Part shown: positions 15,709-19,626 of the stretch, piece after piece
Position numbering within the stretch: position 1 is the stretch's first letter
How the letters are laid out: every line of letters starts with the position of its first letter
Assembly: GCA_036637375.1 (NCBI GenBank)
Contig: JAVWMQ010000034.1
Span: 1 to 19,626, forward strand
DNA: 19,626 nt
Source of the DNA: JAVWMQ01 sp036637375
GTDB taxonomy: Bacteria; Bacillota; Clostridia; Peptostreptococcales; Anaerovoracaceae
Direction: 5' to 3'
Notes under the pieces: generated by a model
Seen by the model: the letters and a program-made list of their open reading frames with translations, nothing else
What the model was told of the DNA's origin: nothing
The model's database searches: none
Program-made: the position numbers and the translations under genes

Positions 15709-16608
15709 TTATTTCCTTCTATCTTGAAGAGCATCAATAACATTATTGAAAAACTCTGCATTGTCATAATATTCTGCAATTGCTTCTTTTGCTCTCTTGT
15801 ACATTTCCTCAACCTTTTGTTTAGAAACTTCAATTCCATATACAGCAGGGTATGTTGATTTGTTTTGTGAAGCATCTACTCCAACATTTTTGCCCATTTC
15901 ATTTGCATCTCCAATAACGTCAAGCAAATCATCTGTAATTTGGAATGCTAAACCAAGATTTTCGGCAAAATCAGTTAGGTTTTCAAGTGTTTCTTGATCT
16001 GCATCACCTATATATGCCCCAGCCCTAACAGCTGCAACTATTAATTCCCCAGTCTTATTTATGTTGATATAATCAAGCATTTCTTTTGAACAACTTTTGC
16101 CTTCAGCTTCTATATCGGCAACTTGACCAGCAACCATACCTCTACATCCTGCTGATTTTGCAATAGAATTTGCTGCTCTAATTTTTCTCTTAAGCATGTT
16201 AACATCGTCAAAACACATAAACATATCTTTAAACATAGTTTCAAAAGCGGTATTTAATAATCCATCACCTGCTAAAGTTGCTATTCCATCTCCAAATACC
16301 ACGTGGTTTGTTTTTAACCCTCTACGCAAGTCATCATCATCCATACAAGGTAAATCGTCATGAATTAAAGAATATGTATGAATGTATTCAAGCGCAACAG
16401 CATAAGGCAATGCCTGCTTGACATCTCCACCGCAAAACTCACAAGCACCTAAAAGCAAAGCTGGCCTTAGTCTTTTGCCTGGAGCTAATAAACTATATTT
16501 CATTGATTCATATAGTGTGTCGCTTTTTTTGTCAATTTCAGGCAAGAAATCCAACAAATGTTCTTCTATTAAGGTTTTATATCTAATATAATCTTTATCA
16601 TTTTTCAT
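15709..16608 (-). CDS. ispA: Polyprenyl synthetase, type II farnesyl diphosphate synthase (IspA)
   Basis: The enzyme extends DMAPP with IPP to geranyl and farnesyl diphosphate, feeding undecaprenyl lipid carrier and quinone-like prenyl chains. The 299-residue protein has GKRLRP (44-49), the first Asp-rich motif DDLPCMDDDDLRRG (84-97) with the two-residue insertion typical of bacterial FPP synthases, and the second motif DDLLD (226-230). The residues just upstream of the first motif (YSLIH) suggest a short C15 product, but chain length cannot be proved by reading. The ATG at 16608 has an AGGGGTG site that overlaps the xseB stop codon, so the two genes are tightly coupled. Dxs, the first MEP enzyme, follows after two bases. 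Confidence 0.95.
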   Translation of the reverse strand: MKNDKDYIRYKTLIEEHLLDFLPEIDKKSDTLYESMKYSLLAPGKRLRPALLLGACEFCGGDVKQALPYAVALEYIHTYSLIHDDLPCMDDDDLRRGLKTNHVVFGDGIATLAGDGLLNTAFETMFKDMFMCFDDVNMLKRKIRAANSIAKSAGCRGMVAGQVADIEAEGKSCSKEMLDYININKTGELIVAAVRAGAYIGDADQETLENLTDFAENLGLAFQITDDLLDVIGDANEMGKNVGVDASQNKSTYPAVYGIEVSKQKVEEMYKRAKEAIAEYYDNAEFFNNVIDALQDRRK

Positions 16609-16617
16609 AATGCACCC

Positions 16618-16806
16618 CTACTCTTTAACAATTTCTATTTTTTGTTTAGCCTCGTCTAAAATTTTAATACAAGCTTCATATTTAGATAAGCCTTCTTCGT
16701 AAATTTTAATTGCTTCATCAATATTAACATTTTCATTTTCCAAAGCTTCAATTGACTCATCGAAGTCTTTTAATGCGATTTCAAATGATTTAGGTTTATT
16801 GCTCAT
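16618..16806 (-). CDS. xseB: Exodeoxyribonuclease VII small subunit
   Basis: XseB is the helical small subunit that binds several copies to XseA and supports single-strand exonuclease activity. At 62 residues it is a little shorter than E. coli XseB (80). It has the family pattern FEIALKDFDESIEALEN followed by LSKYEACIKILDEAKQKIE, predicted to form two helices. The ATG overlaps the xseA stop as ATGA and is preceded by a strong GAGGAGG site within xseA, so stoichiometric co-translation with the large subunit is expected. Confidence 0.95.
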   Translation of the reverse strand: MSNKPKSFEIALKDFDESIEALENENVNIDEAIKIYEEGLSKYEACIKILDEAKQKIEIVKE

Positions 16807-17882
16807 ATTGTCCTCCTCTTAACCTTAGTTACTGTTGCTTCAAATTCTCCATCATTTAAAATAATAGTAACCACTTCATTTTCGTCTATATCGTTTATAG
16901 ATATTAATCTGTTTCTATCCTTATTAAGAATTGCACCATATCCTTTAGAAAGTATCTTTGTAGGGTTTAACCCATCAAGTCGCATTTTTCTCAAATTAAT
17001 AAGATTTTCCATTTGATCAACTTTAGATTTTAAAGCAATAAGCATCTTTCGTTTTTTTCCTTCAATATTTTCTCTAATTTCAAAAATATTAGGAACTGCA
17101 ATAGCTGCAGCTGCAGTAGGTGTTTCGGCTCTAAGGTCTGCCACAAAATCACAAATTGTAATATCTGTTTCATGCCCAACTGCCGAAATTACAGGTATTC
17201 TTGACCTTGCAATACTCCTTGCTACACTTTCTTCATTAAACGCCCACAACTCTTCGATGGAACCGCCACCTCTACCAACAATCATAATATCCACATCTTT
17301 GTAATTTTCATTAATAAAACTAATTGTAGAGCTGATTTCAGGTGCGGCTTTAGGTCCTTGAACAGTTACCGGAAAAATAATTATGTCTACAATATTGTTC
17401 CTTCCCTGTATTATCTTTAGCATATCTTGCAATGCTGCCCCAGTTTCTGATGTAACAAGTGCTATCTTTTTGGGGAAAGTAGGTATAGGCTTTTTTAGTA
17501 AAGGACTAAACAGCCCCTCGTCTTCAAGTTTTGCTTTTAGTTTATCAAAAGCAATGCTAAGATCACCTTTACCTGTTATATCAATTTCCTTTATATTCAA
17601 AGAATATGTGCCATTTCTCTCAAACAAAGATATATATCCATATGCTGTAATTTCCATTCCATCTTCAAGCTCATATCTTAAATTCAAAACTTTGTCATAA
17701 GGCATAAAACAATTTATCTTGCTCGTCTCATCCTTTAATGTAAAGTATACATGTCCTGTGTTATGATATTTTAAGTTTGAAATTTCTCCAATTACAGATA
17801 CATTGCCCAGTAGAGGATCTGTTTGAAGTATTCTCTTTATGTAGCTATTGATTTGTCCAACTTTAATTGGTTTAATTGCCAT
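16803..17882 (-). CDS. xseA: Exodeoxyribonuclease VII large subunit, short form
   Basis: XseA with XseB degrades single-stranded DNA from both ends to oligonucleotides. The 359-residue protein has an N-terminal OB-fold (about 1-105) with GEISNLKYH, then the catalytic domain with D153 (ALQDML), R204 in VGRGGGSIEELWAFN, and H237 and D240 in SAVGHETDITICDF, matching the essential residues of the E. coli enzyme. The C-terminal coiled coil that docks XseB is clearly shortened (about 50 residues); E. coli XseA has 456 residues. The segment LNPTKILSKGYG (about 309-320) and the final beta-strand region are retained, so this is an internal contraction rather than a truncation. The ATG at 17882 has GGAGG nine bases upstream and overlaps the preceding Kae1-like gene by 46 nt. 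Confidence 0.95.
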   Translation of the reverse strand: MAIKPIKVGQINSYIKRILQTDPLLGNVSVIGEISNLKYHNTGHVYFTLKDETSKINCFMPYDKVLNLRYELEDGMEITAYGYISLFERNGTYSLNIKEIDITGKGDLSIAFDKLKAKLEDEGLFSPLLKKPIPTFPKKIALVTSETGAALQDMLKIIQGRNNIVDIIIFPVTVQGPKAAPEISSTISFINENYKDVDIMIVGRGGGSIEELWAFNEESVARSIARSRIPVISAVGHETDITICDFVADLRAETPTAAAAIAVPNIFEIRENIEGKKRKMLIALKSKVDQMENLINLRKMRLDGLNPTKILSKGYGAILNKDRNRLISINDIDENEVVTIILNDGEFEATVTKVKRRTI

Positions 17883-18787
17883 ATTTCATTTCCTCCAAGT
17901 AATGCCACTCCAACTGCATTATCTGCACCGTAATTACCATAAAGAGCATTTTTGATTTGAGACCTAATAAATCTACTCTCAGAAACGCCTCCAGCAAAAA
18001 TTATATCTGATACATCTTTGTATTCATCTCTGCATTTAACACATAGTTCTTTTAAACATATGGAAATCTTATTAAACATTTCAAAGACAACCATTTCATT
18101 AGAAACACTACCAATTAACCTATTTAAACCGGTTTCAATTCCAGATAGATTGAATTTCAAATTATTAATTTTAATCTTCGTTATTAAATTAATATTTTGT
18201 TCAATAGAGTTAAGAGCAATTTCGTCAAGCTCTCTTCCTGCAGGAAAAGATTTGCCAAGTTTAACTCCAATTCTATCTATAAGTTGTCCAAAAGATATAT
18301 CTAATGTTCCACCTATTATTTCAACTTCACCATTCCTTACTCTTAGAATTTCTGTAGTACCTCCTGATAGATGAAAACATATAAAATCGTTTTTATTTTT
18401 CATATTTGTAAAAGCTTTAATCGCTTCAATGTGTCCTTCTTGATGACTAAATTCATAAACTGGAATCTTTAATGTTTCGCCGAGACACTTAGCAACATTA
18501 TAACCAGCAAGAAAAACTGGCATATAAGAGCCTTCAATATTTCGTGGTCTAGTTGAAACTCCAATCGCTTTAAGATTCGGACGTTCTGTATGGCTAAACA
18601 CTTTGTTAAACAAAATATTCAAATTTTGAGTATGCTTAAATAAAGCTTCTGATTGTCTTAACCCACGTTCTCCCGCCTTGACATCTAGAACAATCCTTTC
18701 GTCGCTAATAATTTCTCCATTGCTATTAATTAAAGCTACAGATGTCGTGTAATTACTAGTGTCAATTCCAAGAATATAATCTTTCAT
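17837..18787 (-). CDS. Kae1/TsaD-like paralogue (peptidase M22 family)
   Basis: This ASKHA-fold protein of 316 residues belongs to the Kae1/TsaD (formerly O-sialoglycoprotein endopeptidase) superfamily. It starts with GIDTSNYTTSVAL (7-19) and keeps the three metal ligands H115 and H119 in SHQEGHIEA and D289 in ADNAVG. Genuine TsaD has SGGHT at the nucleotide site; here it is SGGTTE (141-146), and the whole is divergent and short compared with TsaD (about 340). It is therefore probably not the main tRNA threonylcarbamoyl-adenosine enzyme, whose gene should lie elsewhere. Its ATG directly abuts the nusB stop and has only a weak ribosome binding site, so it is likely coupled. It occupies the place held by folD in the B. 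subtilis operon. Its function is unknown. Confidence 0.85.
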   Translation of the reverse strand: MKDYILGIDTSNYTTSVALINSNGEIISDERIVLDVKAGERGLRQSEALFKHTQNLNILFNKVFSHTERPNLKAIGVSTRPRNIEGSYMPVFLAGYNVAKCLGETLKIPVYEFSHQEGHIEAIKAFTNMKNKNDFICFHLSGGTTEILRVRNGEVEIIGGTLDISFGQLIDRIGVKLGKSFPAGRELDEIALNSIEQNINLITKIKINNLKFNLSGIETGLNRLIGSVSNEMVVFEMFNKISICLKELCVKCRDEYKDVSDIIFAGGVSESRFIRSQIKNALYGNYGADNAVGVALLGGNEIWQLNQLKLDKSIAT

Positions 18788-19186
18788 TTATCTGCTTCTT
18801 TCTAAATTACCAAGAATTCCATTAATAAACTTTTTACTTTCTGCTCCACCAAATTTTTTAGCCATATTAACAGCTTCGTTAATTGTTACTGCTGATGGAA
18901 CTTCTTCGTTATGTATTAATTCATAAACAGCAACTCTTAAAATCGCTAAGTCTGTCTTTGGCATTCTATTAGTTTTCCAATTTGTAGAAAACTTATTAAT
19001 AGTCTCATCTAAAGATTCAAGATTCTTTTTTATCTCCTCGAAACTTTCTCTAATATATGCACCTTGCTTAACACCTGGTTTTTTTTCTTTAATAAAAAGT
19101 TCAAGTAGCTCCTCACTTTGGTCTTGTTGTGCATCCATTTGGAACACTGCTTGCATTAATATCTCCCTAGCTTCTACTCTTGTCAT
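18788..19186 (-). CDS. nusB: Transcription antitermination factor NusB
   Basis: NusB with S10 (NusE) binds boxA in rRNA leaders and other transcripts and supports antitermination. The 132-residue all-alpha protein shows the N-terminal TRVEAREILMQAVFQMD and the diagnostic C-terminal DLAILRVAVYELIHNEEVP and TINEAVNMAKKFG segments, ending with FINGILGNL. Its ATG shares one base with the stop codon of the Asp23-family gene (TAATG) and is preceded by AAGGAGG. In B. subtilis the yqhY-nusB pair is conserved, which matches the arrangement here. Confidence 0.97.
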   Translation of the reverse strand: MTRVEAREILMQAVFQMDAQQDQSEELLELFIKEKKPGVKQGAYIRESFEEIKKNLESLDETINKFSTNWKTNRMPKTDLAILRVAVYELIHNEEVPSAVTINEAVNMAKKFGGAESKKFINGILGNLERSR

Positions 19187-19560
19187 TATTTTTCCTCCTT
19201 GGCAAGTTTAATACCTTGTACGTGTATGTTAACGCTTTTCACGTTTTTATCTGTCATAATTTCAATTTCTTTTTTTACGTTTTCTTGAATATCCCATGCC
19301 ACTGCCGGAATATTACTTCCATATTTCAAAACAACAAAAACTTCAAGTGCAATACCATCATCGCCTTGATCAACTTTTACTCCTTTTTTTAAATTTTCTT
19401 TGCCTAAAATATTTTCAGAAAATGAGTCTGTAAGACCACCACTTAATCCGATAACACCCTTTGTTTTAATGGTTGCATTAATCGCACATATGGCGTAAAT
19501 ATCATCTGAAAGTTTTTCTTCTGAAAGGTCTTCTTCATGTATATATTCAAAACTATCCAT
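19186..19560 (-). CDS. Asp23/Gls24-family protein (YqhY type)
   Basis: This 124-residue protein is a DUF322/Asp23 domain protein. The core is DDIYAICAINATIKTKGVIGL through VKVDQGDDGIALEVFVVLKYG and IPAVAWDIQENVKKEIEIMTDKNVKSVNIHVQGI. Asp23-family members act at the cell envelope; B. subtilis YqhY, also encoded next to nusB, is linked genetically to acetyl-CoA carboxylase control. The N-terminus is very acidic. The ATG at 19560 is supported because there is no other start before the conserved core, yet there is no Shine-Dalgarno sequence, and the -10 promoter ends only seven bases upstream. It is therefore probably read from a leaderless message. It overlaps nusB by one base. Confidence 0.9.
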   Translation of the reverse strand: MDSFEYIHEEDLSEEKLSDDIYAICAINATIKTKGVIGLSGGLTDSFSENILGKENLKKGVKVDQGDDGIALEVFVVLKYGSNIPAVAWDIQENVKKEIEIMTDKNVKSVNIHVQGIKLAKEEK

Positions 19561-19567
19561 AGCACTA

Positions 19568-19576
19568 ATTATAACA
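19568..19576 (-). promoter_or_regulatory. Extended -10 promoter of the asp23-nusB operon
   Basis: On the minus strand TGTTATAAT gives a perfect -10 (19568-19573) with an extended TG element, identical to the one before mutL. A TAGAAA (19591-19596) at 17-base spacing is a weak -35 within the loop of the preceding terminator. The expected start site falls at about 19560-19562, on or beside the ATG of the Asp23-family gene. Confidence 0.6.
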
Positions 19577-19577
19577 G

Positions 19578-19611
19578 AAAAAGCGAAAGTTTTCTATTAC
19601 TTTCGCTTTTT
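19578..19611 (-). terminator. Terminator hairpin of the gene upstream of asp23
   Basis: Positions 19578-19590 pair perfectly with 19599-19611 (13 bp, 8-nt loop; GCGAAAG core). On the minus strand the stem ends in five T residues and then C, so the U tract is short and part of the stem. It separates the Asp23-nusB operon from the gene beyond the window edge. Because the stem also has an A tract on the other side, it could work in both directions. Confidence 0.7.
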
Positions 19612-19626
19612 ACTATTGATATTATT

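Noticed and set aside
18018..18374. Plus-strand open frame of 118 codons
   Set aside because: It is antisense to the Kae1-like gene, whose motifs prove the minus-strand frame.

Overview
The window is about 19.6 kb of AT-rich DNA in which every convincing gene lies on the minus strand, so transcription runs from high to low coordinates. The gene content and order (asp23/yqhY-nusB, xseA-xseB-ispA-dxs-tlyA, mutS, mutL-miaA, a ynbB-type PLP enzyme and a yneA-type LysM gene), the GGAGG-type ribosome binding sites and the GAAC-N4-GTTC SOS boxes point to a low-GC Bacillota chromosome. It is most likely an anaerobic member of Clostridia, because corrinoid-activation genes and a Kae1-like paralogue are present. 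Nothing in the window marks a prophage, plasmid or CRISPR locus. It is a housekeeping region with a few unusual insertions and substitutions.

Block 1 (19560 down to 8749). A terminator hairpin of an upstream gene at 19578-19611 is followed at once by an extended -10 promoter and an Asp23/YqhY-family gene with no visible ribosome binding site. Then come nusB, a Kae1/TsaD-like paralogue, xseA, xseB, a type II farnesyl diphosphate synthase (ispA), dxs, tlyA, a class I aminotransferase, mutS and a small secreted M23 peptidase. Most of these genes abut, overlap or are separated by less than 35 nt, so they look like one long operon. The M23 gene has a possible promoter of its own and is followed by a strong terminator (8713-8742).

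Block 2 (8667 down to 760). A new extended -10 promoter precedes mutL, followed by miaA, a tyrosine recombinase, a methionine gamma-lyase-like (YnbB) enzyme, a TVP38/TMEM64 membrane protein, a stand-alone MetH-activation-domain protein and an ASKHA ATPase of the corrinoid-activator (RACo/DUF4445) type that lacks the usual iron-sulfur domain. The last three genes overlap each other by about 20 nt. A strong terminator at 760-795 closes the block.

Block 3 (751 down to 346). A LysM cell-division-inhibitor-like gene (YneA type) stands alone behind a near-consensus sigma-A promoter carrying three SOS boxes spaced exactly 30 bp apart. The final 345 bases contain no gene that I can support.

Functionally the window combines DNA repair and damage response (MutS, MutL, exonuclease VII, YneA), isoprenoid precursor synthesis (Dxs, IspA), RNA modification and transcription (MiaA, TlyA, NusB), and a probable corrinoid-reactivation pair linked to methionine or methyl metabolism. 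The points most worth a second look are the iron-sulfur-free corrinoid activator coupled to a Cys-tailed MetH-activation-like partner, the three phased LexA sites, the apparently leaderless first gene of the nusB operon, and the recombinase occupying the place where hfq often follows miaA.
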